From Pelodera strongyloides (taxonomy: Eukaryota > Nematoda > Chromadorea > Rhabditida > Rhabditidae), in contig JAANDG010000222.1 of the NCBI GenBank assembly GCA_036852015.1, forward strand, positions 152,195 to 216,194: DNA of 64,000 bases, written 5' to 3'. The notes under the pieces are model-generated. The model was not told the origin of the DNA and did no database searches. It worked only from the letters and a program-made list of their open reading frames with translations. Below, piece by piece: positions 24,172 through 33,741 of the stretch; position 1 is the first letter of the stretch, and the number at the start of each line of letters is the position of its first letter. The position numbers were made by a program, and so were the translations under genes.

Positions 24172-26952
24172 ATGTCGACTGGAAACGCAGGCGGTACCGT
24201 CGAAGACCAGATGAGCTCCGTATCGCTGAAAGACGTTAACAATGTCGGAAGAAGCGGAAGTGGAGACGTTGAAGATCTGAATGGTGGACCGAAAGTTCAC
24301 GAGACCCCGCAACAGGTTGGTGTTCAAGTTGCAACCGAAATTAAGAGAGCCAAGGAGAGATTTGGCAAAGCTCTTGACGACTTGATTAACCTGGGAGACC
24401 ATGTTTTGGCTGTTTGCTTTAAGAATGAACCTCGTTTGCGCGACAGACCCGCCGCAAACATTAGCAATAAAGTCGAAGAAATGGTCAAAGAGCTTAGGGA
24501 ATCCTGGCTCATGGTGCAGACACAAACCAGTGGTTACGAAACACTGCCTTGGGCGCACGCGGTTAACATGCTTCTGAAATGTGAGCAGCACGGAATATTT
24601 GACATGCCGTCATTATCTAGTCACCTGGACGAATATGAAAATCTGACTAGTATTACTGACGGAATACGAGCGCAACTGTGCGTTCCTACCAATCAAATTC
24701 ACCGTGAAATAACTGGATTAATGCAGAGAAATGAATTGCTGCTAGATGTTTGTCATTTGAAAAGGTGCTCAGCAGAAAACTTATTGAAGGTATTGCAGCC
24801 CCCGGATGTTGCAAACGCCTCCACGGAAACGAGAAACGTGCTGATCGACGATAACGCGGATGACATTGACCGGGAGATTCAGCAAGCCATGGGTGAGGAT
24901 AATGACTATAATCCTCTGAATGAAACTGTTGGTGGTGTTTACGGAAATAGTACTTTGGACTTTCAGACTCCATCGGCACCACCAAGCCACCCGAATACAT
25001 GGACACCGAGGAGGCGCCCGACAGAGAGCAACCCACCACGGGAGGATCATCGGATGACTCCACCACAAATGATGCCACGGACAGGTGAGTTGTTCTCTGA
25101 TATCGAAATAATGAGAGCCAGTCCTGAGCGTGCGAATGATAATGTGGGTCAAGGTGTGAATCGTGAAATGTGGTCTAATATGATGTCTGTCCTTCCACCG
25201 ATTGTGAAATTCTCGAATAAAGACACAGAAAACTTTGACGAATTCATCAGCTCCATTCGTCTCCGATTCTTCCCAGGGTGTCCAGCGGCCTTTCAAGTTG
25301 CGCTGCTCCAAGCTCATCTGCGGGAAGACGCGAGAAACATCTTTGACGGCATCTCTCCAGAAATTAAACAGAGGGGTTTTGAGGCTGTTGTGACTGAATT
25401 TAAGCAACACTTTCGGGGTTCGGTGACTATGAAAAAATCTGTACACCAGAGAGAACTATTGAGCTTCCGTAAGAAGCCAGGGCAGACTATCTTGAACTTC
25501 TGCAAAGAGATTGAAATTCTCGGGCGCAAAGCGTTTCCACAGGAGGTAGAGTCAGAAATTCGCAATAATCAGCTGTGTTCGACCTTGTTGAATAATCTTC
25601 GTGATCGTAGAGAGTTCAGTTGCTACCTAGATGCTTCAGTAGCTGATAATGGAGAACTAGCCGCGAACTACCTGAAGGTTAAGGAGCTTGCCTTGCGTCA
25701 TGAATCCTACGACGAAACTCGCACTACGAGACCAGACTCGCACAGAGGGAACAACGTTCGTCACGAAAATTTTCGCCAGGGCCCAAACAACTTTCAGAGA
25801 AGAGGAAACGGCAGCTTCAGGGGAAAGAATCGCTACGACAGCAGACAACCAGTCCTGACCGGAGGAAATGCGGCACAGATACCTCACGCTGGGAACCGAG
25901 GGGCTAGCCGTTCTACACAGCAACCCGATAGGCGGAACGATACTAAAGAACCCAAGTGCTACCTGTGCAACAAAGGGGGTCACTTCAAGGACCAGTGCCC
26001 ACGACGCAGAAATGAAGAACTGTGTCATACTGAAGTAAAACAGTCCACAGTGTCCTGGTTGCCTGATTCTGCGCTGCAAAAGGAAAGCGGTGACAGCAAA
26101 CCCTTTGATCACAAGCATCATGTACTTGAACTCATGATGGAAGAGTCGACATGTGATGAAACCACCCGAGTGAGTGAAACTCAAGGTGCACAGTCGGACT
26201 CAGAGTACCCCAGGGTGAGTGAAGCCCGTGGAGGATACTCAGATCATACCCGAACAAGCGAAGTTCGTGGTGAAGGAACAGAAATTGTTCAGTATGGTAG
26301 CAGCGACAGACGTGAAGCTGTGCCATGGAAAGACTACTGCGAATCGACGGATGAGCAGCTAGCAAATGGAACTACGATAGTTCAGGAAGGGTGCGTGCGA
26401 GGAGAAACCTTCACCACACCTCAAATTTTTCCGGAGAAGATGGCAGCCGTGGCACGTTGCATCGAGGAACCGAAGAACGAATCCAAAGTGAGTTTGCCAG
26501 CTCATGGAGTGGAACGTTGGATGCAGGGTGACAGGGAATCTGTACTCTACGAATTGCATCCTATTGTGCTACAGCACGAAGAAGACCCGTTCAGGGCAGA
26601 GCAACTGAAATTGCGCGGACGCGTTGCGTTTCTCGAAACGGATATTGTAATTGACTCGGGTGCTTGTATTTCTGTGGTCTCCAGCGGATTCTTGCGGTTA
26701 GCCCATGACGACAAGTCGATCGCCGAAAAGATGGTGGAAGAAGAAGTCAGCTACACCGAGGGGACCCCTGACCAGTATGGAGTACTTGATGCATCTCGAA
26801 ACTTGTTGAATCTCGTGGCTCGATGCTATCTACCGGTACAGATTGCTGATGGTGCGCGAGTACGAATCGGATTTCATGTGGTCCGACGTGACGAACCCAC
26901 AGTACTGATCGGGATGAATGCGCTCAAGAAGTCTGGCATTTATTTTTTCTAA
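24172..26952 (+). CDS. gag: Retrotransposon Gag-protease polyprotein, about 926 aa
   Basis: The frame opens at 24136, but ATG 24172 (MSTGNAGGTVEDQ) gives a more natural Gag start because the preceding 12 residues are hydrophobic. The middle (about residues 360-535) resembles a retrotransposon Gag capsid domain (LRFFPGCPAAFQVALLQAHL, YLDASV). A basic Arg/Asn/Gly-rich stretch leads to one CCHC zinc knuckle, CYLCNKGGHFKDQC. An acidic linker with repeated VSE motifs follows, then a retropepsin with active site VIDSGACISVVSSG and the conserved VLIGMNALKKSG near the end. The protease therefore ends the first ORF rather than starting pol. The stop TAA at 26950 is immediately preceded by a slippery heptamer, so a fraction of ribosomes should continue into pol. 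Confidence 0.92.
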   Translation: MSTGNAGGTVEDQMSSVSLKDVNNVGRSGSGDVEDLNGGPKVHETPQQVGVQVATEIKRAKERFGKALDDLINLGDHVLAVCFKNEPRLRDRPAANISNKVEEMVKELRESWLMVQTQTSGYETLPWAHAVNMLLKCEQHGIFDMPSLSSHLDEYENLTSITDGIRAQLCVPTNQIHREITGLMQRNELLLDVCHLKRCSAENLLKVLQPPDVANASTETRNVLIDDNADDIDREIQQAMGEDNDYNPLNETVGGVYGNSTLDFQTPSAPPSHPNTWTPRRRPTESNPPREDHRMTPPQMMPRTGELFSDIEIMRASPERANDNVGQGVNREMWSNMMSVLPPIVKFSNKDTENFDEFISSIRLRFFPGCPAAFQVALLQAHLREDARNIFDGISPEIKQRGFEAVVTEFKQHFRGSVTMKKSVHQRELLSFRKKPGQTILNFCKEIEILGRKAFPQEVESEIRNNQLCSTLLNNLRDRREFSCYLDASVADNGELAANYLKVKELALRHESYDETRTTRPDSHRGNNVRHENFRQGPNNFQRRGNGSFRGKNRYDSRQPVLTGGNAAQIPHAGNRGASRSTQQPDRRNDTKEPKCYLCNKGGHFKDQCPRRRNEELCHTEVKQSTVSWLPDSALQKESGDSKPFDHKHHVLELMMEESTCDETTRVSETQGAQSDSEYPRVSEARGGYSDHTRTSEVRGEGTEIVQYGSSDRREAVPWKDYCESTDEQLANGTTIVQEGCVRGETFTTPQIFPEKMAAVARCIEEPKNESKVSLPAHGVERWMQGDRESVLYELHPIVLQHEEDPFRAEQLKLRGRVAFLETDIVIDSGACISVVSSGFLRLAHDDKSIAEKMVEEEVSYTEGTPDQYGVLDASRNLLNLVARCYLPVQIADGARVRIGFHVVRRDEPTVLIGMNALKKSGIYFF

Positions 26953-26976
26953 ATTGCCCGGACGAAGGAGCCGGGC
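26943..26976 (+). promoter_or_regulatory. -1 ribosomal frameshift signal (slippery heptamer plus hairpin)
   Basis: T TTT TTC in the gag frame at 26943-26949 is directly followed by the gag stop TAA. After a 6-base spacer, GCCCGG (26956-26961) pairs with CCGGGC (26971-26976) around a 9-base loop. The heptamer, spacer length and stem position all fit a canonical -1 frameshift. The -1 frame is open from here into pol. Confidence 0.85.
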
Positions 26977-29900
26977 TCGAAGTACAGCAGTCAACTACGA
27001 TACCACCAGGAACATCGAAAATTGTCCCCGTCAAAGGTCTGAAGAGCAACACAGTTTACTTTTTAGAACAGCAGGACTTGGTTGAAACACCAACTCTACT
27101 GAGAACCGACTCAGACGGAATCGCTCAATGGCGGGTGGACAATTTTAATGTCGATACGTACGATGCAGTACATATCGAACAAGGACTGATACTGAGTGTA
27201 TCAGACGAATTTGAGACGGTAGAATGGAATGAAGTATCTGAACTGATACCCGAATCACGGATTTCGGAAAAGTGTGAAGAACTATTGGACTTGAAAGTTC
27301 CACCGGAAGTCCCCGGGAAAAGCAGAATCAAACTAATCCTGCAAGAGCTGTACAGCAATGGAATGCGGAACGCGAAAGAAGTGGATTTGCTAATCCGAAG
27401 ATTTAGTGATGTGTTTGCACTGAATGACACCGAACTGGGACGTGCAAAAGGCTTCGCTCACAGAATCGAAACTGGATCGGCGAAACCTATTCGACAACGT
27501 CCGAGACCTGTGCCACTGCCAATGCAGGAACAAGTGAAAGAGTTGCTTCAAAGAATGAAGGAACAAGGGATCGTGCGAAACAGCAAAAGTCCATGGGCAT
27601 CGCCGTGTGTGCTAGTGAGGAAGAAAGACGGATCGATTCGCCTCTGTGTTGACTTCCGTAAAGTAAACGAAGTTATGCGACATGACGCTCATCCACTGCC
27701 GCATATGGACATCACCATCCAAAGTCTTCACGGCTTCAAGTTTTTCAGTACCTTTGATCTGGTATCTGGCTTTTGGCAAATGCCAATGGACCCAGCCAGT
27801 CAACACAAGACCGCATTCACGATCATGAATGAGCTGCTAGAGTTCTCGGTTATGCCTTACGGTCTAGCAAACGCTCCAGCTTCCTTTCAACGAATGATGC
27901 AGCTAGTATTGCAAGATATACTTGGACAGAAAATCTTCGTGTATATTGACGATCTAGTTGTGGCGTCTAGTACGTGGGAAGACCATGTCGAACAGCTTGA
28001 ACTCGTCTTTGAACGCCTACGTAAGTATGGACTTCGCCTGAAAGCCTCCAAGTGTCATATCGGTCTGAAAGAGGTGCGATTTCTAGGACACGTTATTGGA
28101 GAGGAAGGAGTTCGGGTCGACGAAGAGAAAATAGACAAGATCAAGCTTTGTCCGAAACCAGCATCGATCAGCGAACTGCGCACCTTCTTAGGAATGTGCT
28201 CGTACTACAGGAAGTTTGTAAATGGATTTTCAAAGATCGCTAACCCACTCTACACACTGACCAGTTCCACTGCGAAATGGGAATGGGGAGACGCACAAGA
28301 ACGTGCTTTTAACATCCTGAAGAATTCCTTGTGTACCACACCAATCCTGGCTCAGCCTGATGTACAAGCCGCAAGAAATGGATCGCGACCATTTTGCGTG
28401 TACACAGACGCATCGAAACAAGGGATAGGAGGGGTTCTTTGCCAGGAAGATCTGACAGGCCAAATGCACCCGATATACTTCATGAGCAAGAAGCTGAACC
28501 CCGCGCAGTCCCGGTATCATCCGACAGACTTGGAAGCATACGCGATCAAGGAAGCTCTTGGGAAATTCCGACCGTACACGTATGGTACCCAGATATTGGT
28601 AAGGACAGATCATCAAGCATTAGTCGCATTGTTGAAACGCTCGAACCTATCAGAAAGAACGTTGAGATGGGCCCTGGAGCTGCAGGATGAAAATATTGTG
28701 ATCGAATATGTGAAAGGAAAGGCTAACGGTGTTGCTGACGCACTTTCCAGAGGTCCTATTGCGCTTGGAAAAGCAGATGAGGCGTCACCAGATGAACGAT
28801 TGGATCGAATCATTAACGAACTAAACGAACTAACGATGAATGACGTCGTAGACGATTGGCAGAAAGCCCTAGAAGGCGACGCTGGATACCAGGAACTGAA
28901 ACAGAAGGTGAAAGAAGACCGACTGAACGAGGAATGCTCGTTAGAGAAAGACACAAAGCTCCAAGTCAAGGACTTTGTCTTTAACGAAGGGAAACTGTAT
29001 TACATTGACATTGATGGTTACCTCAAGAGATGGACACCGCAGAGGTATCGACTTGATGTGTGGAAAACAGCGCACGAATCTGAAATTGGAGGTCACAGTA
29101 GCGCGGACGTTAGCTTGAAGAAAGTATCTCAAGAGCTATACTGGCCGGAAATGAAGAAAGATTTCCAGATGTGGTACCGCCAGTGTGTGAAATGCTTGGT
29201 GGGAAATGTGAAAACCCACTTCGTTCCGCCACTGAACCCCAGAATCACATCATCTGCGTTTGACACCGTCGCTGTCGACCTCATTGACTTCGGTACACCT
29301 ACTGAGAGAGGAAACCGATACTTACTAACTATGATTGACTATTTTACCAAGTTTGCGTACGCAGAACCGTTAGCAACGAAACAGGCTAACGTTGTCGCAG
29401 CGGCAATAGTGAACCATCTTCTCCGAGAATGCCGAGTACCGCAGGAACTGATGTCCGATCAGGGTACTGAATTCATGAACAGTGTCCTTGATACGGCCTG
29501 TGAGCATCTTAAGATCAATCGATCTTACACCAAAGGATACTCGAAAAGAGAGAATGGATTGGTGGAAAGATTCAATCGCACGATTGAACAAATCTTGAAG
29601 AAGATTGTTGCAGTGCCCACTGAATGGGATAATATGGTCCCTTATGCGCTTTTTGCATACAACACGTCACATCACTCAGCTACTGGTGATAGTCCGGCAT
29701 TCTTGAACTATGGCCGAGATCCCAAAATGCCTTTCAATGGTATGTCACGGAACTACGTTTCGATTAACTTGATCGACGTACAAGACTACAGAACAGAATT
29801 ACTAGCTGGACTGCAAATCGCACACGAAACTACGGCGGAAAACCTGAAGCGCACTGCCGACCAAATGAAAAAAGAGTTCGATGGACGACGGAGTAAACAA

Positions 29901-31421
29901 GGAAAACCATTCTGCGTGGGTGATAGGGTGGTATTATTTGAACCAGCTGACAAAGCAAAGTCCGAAAACCCCAAGGTATGTATTCCTTTTTCTGGTCCTT
30001 ATCGAATTACGGAGCTCAGTAAAACATCCGCTACTCTGAAAGATCTTCGTGATGACACAAGACTATGTGTCACCGTTCAATTGGAACAGCTCAGGTTAGT
30101 CCCTGCAGGAATGAAAGAGTTTTCGTTGAGTGTGACAACGGGAAGAAAAGGGAAAGTAATGAAAGTTGCTACGAAAAAGCCGGCTCAGATCTTGCCTGTT
30201 CGACGTAGTGAAAGATTGAAAAATAAAGTACAATCCCTTGTTTTCAGGTCGGCGAAACCGATCCTGGGGATGGACGAACCATTCGATCATCCCGTGAGAT
30301 ATGAAGACGTGGCACGATTTGAAGGAAAGCTCGATACCTTACCCGAAACGCTGAGTGTTGAAGCGACCACATTGAGAGAACTATCTGGTTTATGTGAAGC
30401 TAGGCGAGCCAGCGCCCAGTTGAATGAACTGCTAATTGCAATGCAGCAGCCCTCGAGTGCCGAAAGCCTCCACATGGCTGTGAAGATACGATCATCGGTC
30501 GGAGACAAGAAATCCGTAAATCTGCTCATGTACATTTTGGGAGGAAAGTGTGTTCCCAATGCCACGGAGGACGACGAAAAATTATTCCAACAAGTACGCG
30601 AAATCGCGTCGAATGTACGGCCGAAAGCCTGCCCACCGAGGGATGACTGGAACGCTGGTGAATCCCGAAAGGATTCTGAACGGATGGCACGACTACAGAA
30701 AGCTGAGCATGAAAGGCGTATCCTGAACGACGCTAGAGTAATACTCGTCGGTGACGCCTTAGCTTCAGGAATCGCTACACACTACTTTCACGGCGTGAGA
30801 ACGTTTGTTGAAAACTCACGAGGATGTGGAATTTCACGATGCGTTAAGAACCTGCGCCAGAAATTGTCATCGCAAAGTCGGGTTGAACTACTGATTCTTC
30901 TCATTCCGTACGGAGACACCGTGTTCGGAAACGCAGACTCCTACCACTCTGAAGTTGACAACATCGAGAGACTGCACAAAGACTTGCCCAAGAACACTTT
31001 GTTTATCGTGGCACCTGGATTGCCGGAAACGGACCGGACCACGGAAGCGGAACAAATTTACATGAGGGACCTTCTCTGCCGATTCATCCCTACCAATATC
31101 TCCATTCGCACCAACACCCTTATGACCTTGTACGGGATGAACACGAAGACCAAAAACACCTATAGGGACCATGAAAATCACATGCCGTCCCGGAAGGCCC
31201 TCTCGGACTACATCAATTTCCTACTACCCCCCGAGGTGGAGAAAATCAGCAAGCTGCGGACAGACCTTCAACCCTTACCGCCGAAAGCGACTGAAAAGCC
31301 CGAAAAGCTCAAGCCTGACGCGAACAAGAATCACCAGTCAAGCCACCGCCACCACGAAAAGAAAAGCACGACCGGGACGGTCTCTTACAAGAAGGAGGGA
31401 AGTAGATACCGCCCGTATTAG
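26949..31421 (+). CDS. pol: Retrotransposon Pol: RT, RNase H, integrase and SGNH-like C-terminal domain
   Basis: Read in the -1 frame from the gag shift site; no AUG near the start, as expected for frameshift expression. Order of domains: RT (FDLVSGFWQMPMDP, MPYGLANAPASFQRMM, active site VYIDDLVVA), RNase H (FCVYTDASKQGIGGVL, YHPTDLEAYAIKEAL) and integrase. The integrase has an H-x-H and C-x2-C zinc region (CVKCLVGN) and catalytic D...D...E in VAVDLIDF, SDQGTEF and NGLVERFNR, then a GPY-type module (FSGPYRITELS). About 400 further residues include a region at about 30735-31235 with SGNH-hydrolase-like blocks (VILVGDALASGI, SRGCGIS, LLIPYGD, DHENHMPSRKALSDYINFLL). The usual catalytic Ser is Ala there. 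The stop lies 19 bases inside the 3' LTR. Confidence 0.93.
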   Translation, partial: LNCPDEGAGLEVQQSTTIPPGTSKIVPVKGLKSNTVYFLEQQDLVETPTLLRTDSDGIAQWRVDNFNVDTYDAVHIEQGLILSVSDEFETVEWNEVSELIPESRISEKCEELLDLKVPPEVPGKSRIKLILQELYSNGMRNAKEVDLLIRRFSDVFALNDTELGRAKGFAHRIETGSAKPIRQRPRPVPLPMQEQVKELLQRMKEQGIVRNSKSPWASPCVLVRKKDGSIRLCVDFRKVNEVMRHDAHPLPHMDITIQSLHGFKFFSTFDLVSGFWQMPMDPASQHKTAFTIMNELLEFSVMPYGLANAPASFQRMMQLVLQDILGQKIFVYIDDLVVASSTWEDHVEQLELVFERLRKYGLRLKASKCHIGLKEVRFLGHVIGEEGVRVDEEKIDKIKLCPKPASISELRTFLGMCSYYRKFVNGFSKIANPLYTLTSSTAKWEWGDAQERAFNILKNSLCTTPILAQPDVQAARNGSRPFCVYTDASKQGIGGVLCQEDLTGQMHPIYFMSKKLNPAQSRYHPTDLEAYAIKEALGKFRPYTYGTQILVRTDHQALVALLKRSNLSERTLRWALELQDENIVIEYVKGKANGVADALSRGPIALGKADEASPDERLDRIINELNELTMNDVVDDWQKALEGDAGYQELKQKVKEDRLNEECSLEKDTKLQVKDFVFNEGKLYYIDIDGYLKRWTPQRYRLDVWKTAHESEIGGHSSADVSLKKVSQELYWPEMKKDFQMWYRQCVKCLVGNVKTHFVPPLNPRITSSAFDTVAVDLIDFGTPTERGNRYLLTMIDYFTKFAYAEPLATKQANVVAAAIVNHLLRECRVPQELMSDQGTEFMNSVLDTACEHLKINRSYTKGYSKRENGLVERFNRTIEQILKKIVAVPTEWDNMVPYALFAYNTSHHSATGDSPAFLNYGRDPKMPFNGMSRNYVSINLIDVQDYRTELLAGLQIAHETTAENLKRTADQMKKEFDGRRSKQGKPFCVGDRVVLFEPADKAKSENPKVCIPFSGPYRITELSKTSATLKDLRDDTRLCVTVQLEQLRLVPAGMKEFSLSVTTGRKGKVMKVATKKPAQILPVRRSERLKNKVQSLVFRSAKPILGMDEPFDHPVRYEDVARFEGKLDTLPETLSVEATTLRELSGLCEARRASAQLNELLIAMQQPSSAESLHMAVKIRSSVGDKKSVNLLMYILGGKCVPNATEDDEKLFQQVREIASNVRPKACPPRDDWNAGESRKDSERMARLQKAEHERRILNDARVILVGDALASGIATHYFHGVRTFVENSRGCGISRCVKNLRQKLSSQSRVELLILLIPYGDTVFGNADSYHSEVDNIERLHKDLPKNTLFIVAPGLPETDRTTEAEQIYMRDLLCRFIPTNISIRTNTLMTLYGMNTKTKNTYRDHENHMPSRKALSDYINFLLPPEVEKISKLRTDLQPLPPKATEKPEKLKPDANKNHQSSHRHHEKKSTTGTVSYKKEGSRYRPY
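31388..31400 (+). other. Polypurine tract
   Basis: AAGAAGGAGGGA directly before the 3' LTR, the expected primer site for plus-strand DNA synthesis. It is also coding (end of pol). Confidence 0.8.
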
Positions 31422-32375
31422 TCAGCTGTCACGTAGTATATTATTTGTTGCGATATATACCGTAGTCACTTCGAATATTGAAATACCCATATTCAAATAT
31501 GTGTTTTGAACTTTTTGGTTTTATCGTGCAATTGCTTTACAATTGTTTATTTTTGTTTCTACTTTGATCTCTTGTGATCTCGTTTATTGCAATTACGCTA
31601 TAGCCTGCAGTGTTGTGCAATTACCTGAGAGTATTTTATTGAATGTTTGTTTTGGCGCCAAAAACTTGACGTAGCAGCAAGTTTTGGATAGGAAGGAGTC
31701 GAGACAAATACCACGATAGGGAAAGGTGACCCTGAAGGGGGCCCTTGCCCTGCTTTATGTTTTTGATACTTCTTGAACTCTTGCTTTCATATTCTAAAAT
31801 CGCGACTCCGTTCTAAGCGCGCACTTAGTATTCACATTTTTATCCATATCACTTATTTTTAATTTGCATGTTTTGCCTTATCTTAATAAACTATAAAAAC
31901 ACAATGCGCACTGTTTTCATTTGCGTCACACCAGGGATTTTCCCTGTAATTACTTTTACTCATTGTTACCTGTACTATTGCATTTCTGCTGTATTTAAAC
32001 TGTACCTTATGCCGTATTGATGTTTATGCAGGCACGTTGTTTATTGGAGCACATTAATCTTTTTGATTTAGGTCTGCAGTTATTGACTAAAGAAGTAGCT
32101 AGCGAAGGAATTGAAACCGGAACCTTGAGATCAGTCAAGATCATCTTAAGGTATTAATTTGTAATTTCAGCATTTTTGAGTTGGCGTTGGGAAACGGGTT
32201 TCTAGGGTGCTATGCCCCTGGTGAACTCCGAACCACGTCACTAACTCCACATCCCTTTGGTGAGCCGAAAGCTCACCGAAGGTCGACACAAACATCTCCT
32301 TGGTGAGCCGAAAGCTCCCCAGGGATCGACACACACGACAGTGTAGTGAGCCGAAAGCCACTAGGACATCCAACT
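31401..32375 (+). repeat. 3' LTR
   Basis: 975 bp, same ends and features as the 5' LTR, with no difference seen by eye. Followed by TTCC, the same four bases that precede the 5' LTR. Confidence 0.95.
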
Positions 32376-33741
32376 TTCCAATGAAGTTTTGTAGAGTTAT
32401 ACAGACAGTTTGAGGACGAGACGAAATAACAAATTCCTCGAAGTCTTCAGGTTCGATTCGCCTCGATTTTCCCCGCCTGGGTGGCACTGAGTGTGTATGG
32501 CTGGATTCCAAAATTCCAACTCGGGTCGGCTGACTGCGAAGCGTTTCCAATGGGCCACCCAGGCCCCCCACAAAGCCTGAGTCGCATCTCATATGAGGGG
32601 CTCAAGGGCTGGCAAACGTAGGAGACTGCTAGGGATAATCGACAAATATTCAGCGCCACTTGCATAGCTACTATGAAACGGGCCTCTCTGTTATTCCGCT
32701 TCTCTATAGTAATCACCCACTACTTTATATAGGCCACTTCAGTAAGAAGACAGAGATAACTCTCTGTATTCGATTATCATGAAGGTCTACTATATTTTAT
32801 TCGCGAAAGGCATAATTGACGAACTCGCATGGCACACGTAGGCTGGTCAATAAAAGAAACCTGTGCTTGGTGTTCTCATCCTGGTCTGTATGTTGCCAAG
32901 AGGAGTGCGAACGGTCGAGCGGATATCCATCGCGAGTTCTCCTATAAACGGAATAATGAAGAAGCGCAGACATCAACAGGTCCACCAGAGTTACACAAAA
33001 GCAAAGCGGGGTCGAACTGCGACAAAACAGGCATGAGGATCATGACACAAGACGGAGGCAAAATAATAAGGGACGTAATCACAAAGAAATGATATCGAAT
33101 CGACTCAGTACCGCAACCGAGGAAAGGAGTGATTAAAAAAACTATATTGAAATGAGAAATTTCCCTCGCTTATTCATTAGCATCATTTTTGAACAAATTT
33201 AGTATTAAGTTCGACTTAAAAGCAAAATGGATGCTAAATACAAACTAGATTGCTACTAAATCTGTCCTAAATTTCTGCAGCACGCCGCTGGTGAACTACG
33301 GTGCTTTCGATGTTGAATAGCATAACAAGAATTTTTAAAAATAGGCTAGTGAGATACATTCGTCCTGATTCCATTTCTCCGATGTAGTTTATTGTAAATA
33401 GTACACAAACATTACAAATTCTTGCAATATTAAGCAAGATAATTTTATTTTTTGCTATGCTGAATTTTATATGGCAGCGTATGTACCGTATTCTGCGCAC
33501 TGCGTCTAGTACGTAAACAGCAATGATCTTATATGGCTTTAGCTAAATTCTTGTAAAATAGTAGCAATCATCTAGAGCTTATACTAATTTGCGATTAGAT
33601 CGTCGCAGGAGTATTCTACTCCAAATTTTCAAACAACAACCTTTATCATTTTGTATTTTCTTGTGTTGTTCTGTTTTTTTTTGTGTGTTGTGTTCTTTGT
33701 TGAATTCTCGTTTATAATCCCTTTAGTCCTTCAATTCCAGA
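32376..33741. other. Region between LTR element and PSMD5
   Basis: No supported exon on either strand. It includes a GC-richer patch at about 32440-32640 with a B-box-like GGTTCGATTC (about 32451) and AT-rich sequence after 33100. It must hold the PSMD5 promoter and may hold the missing first exon of kinesin-14 on the minus strand. An acceptor (AATTCCAG) lies just before the PSMD5 ATG. Confidence 0.4.

Larger units (their letters stand above)
22424..32375 (+). mobile_element. Complete Ty3/Gypsy-type LTR retrotransposon, 9952 bp
   Basis: Two 975-bp LTRs, no difference seen on visual comparison, with ends AGT...ACT as in several gypsy-group elements. They are flanked by the direct repeat TTCC (TTTCC if the LTR ends one base earlier). 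Between them are gag-protease and pol ORFs on the plus strand and a purine-rich tract before the 3' LTR. Domain order protease, RT, RNase H, integrase places it in Ty3/Gypsy (Metaviridae-type). Intact ORFs plus matching LTRs indicate a young, possibly active copy. It inserted just upstream of the first kinesin-14 exon I can find, possibly within that gene's first intron or promoter. Confidence 0.95.

Noticed and set aside
24166..26559. Minus-strand ORFs inside gag
   Set aside because: Shadows of the long plus-strand coding frame; no domain or splice support.
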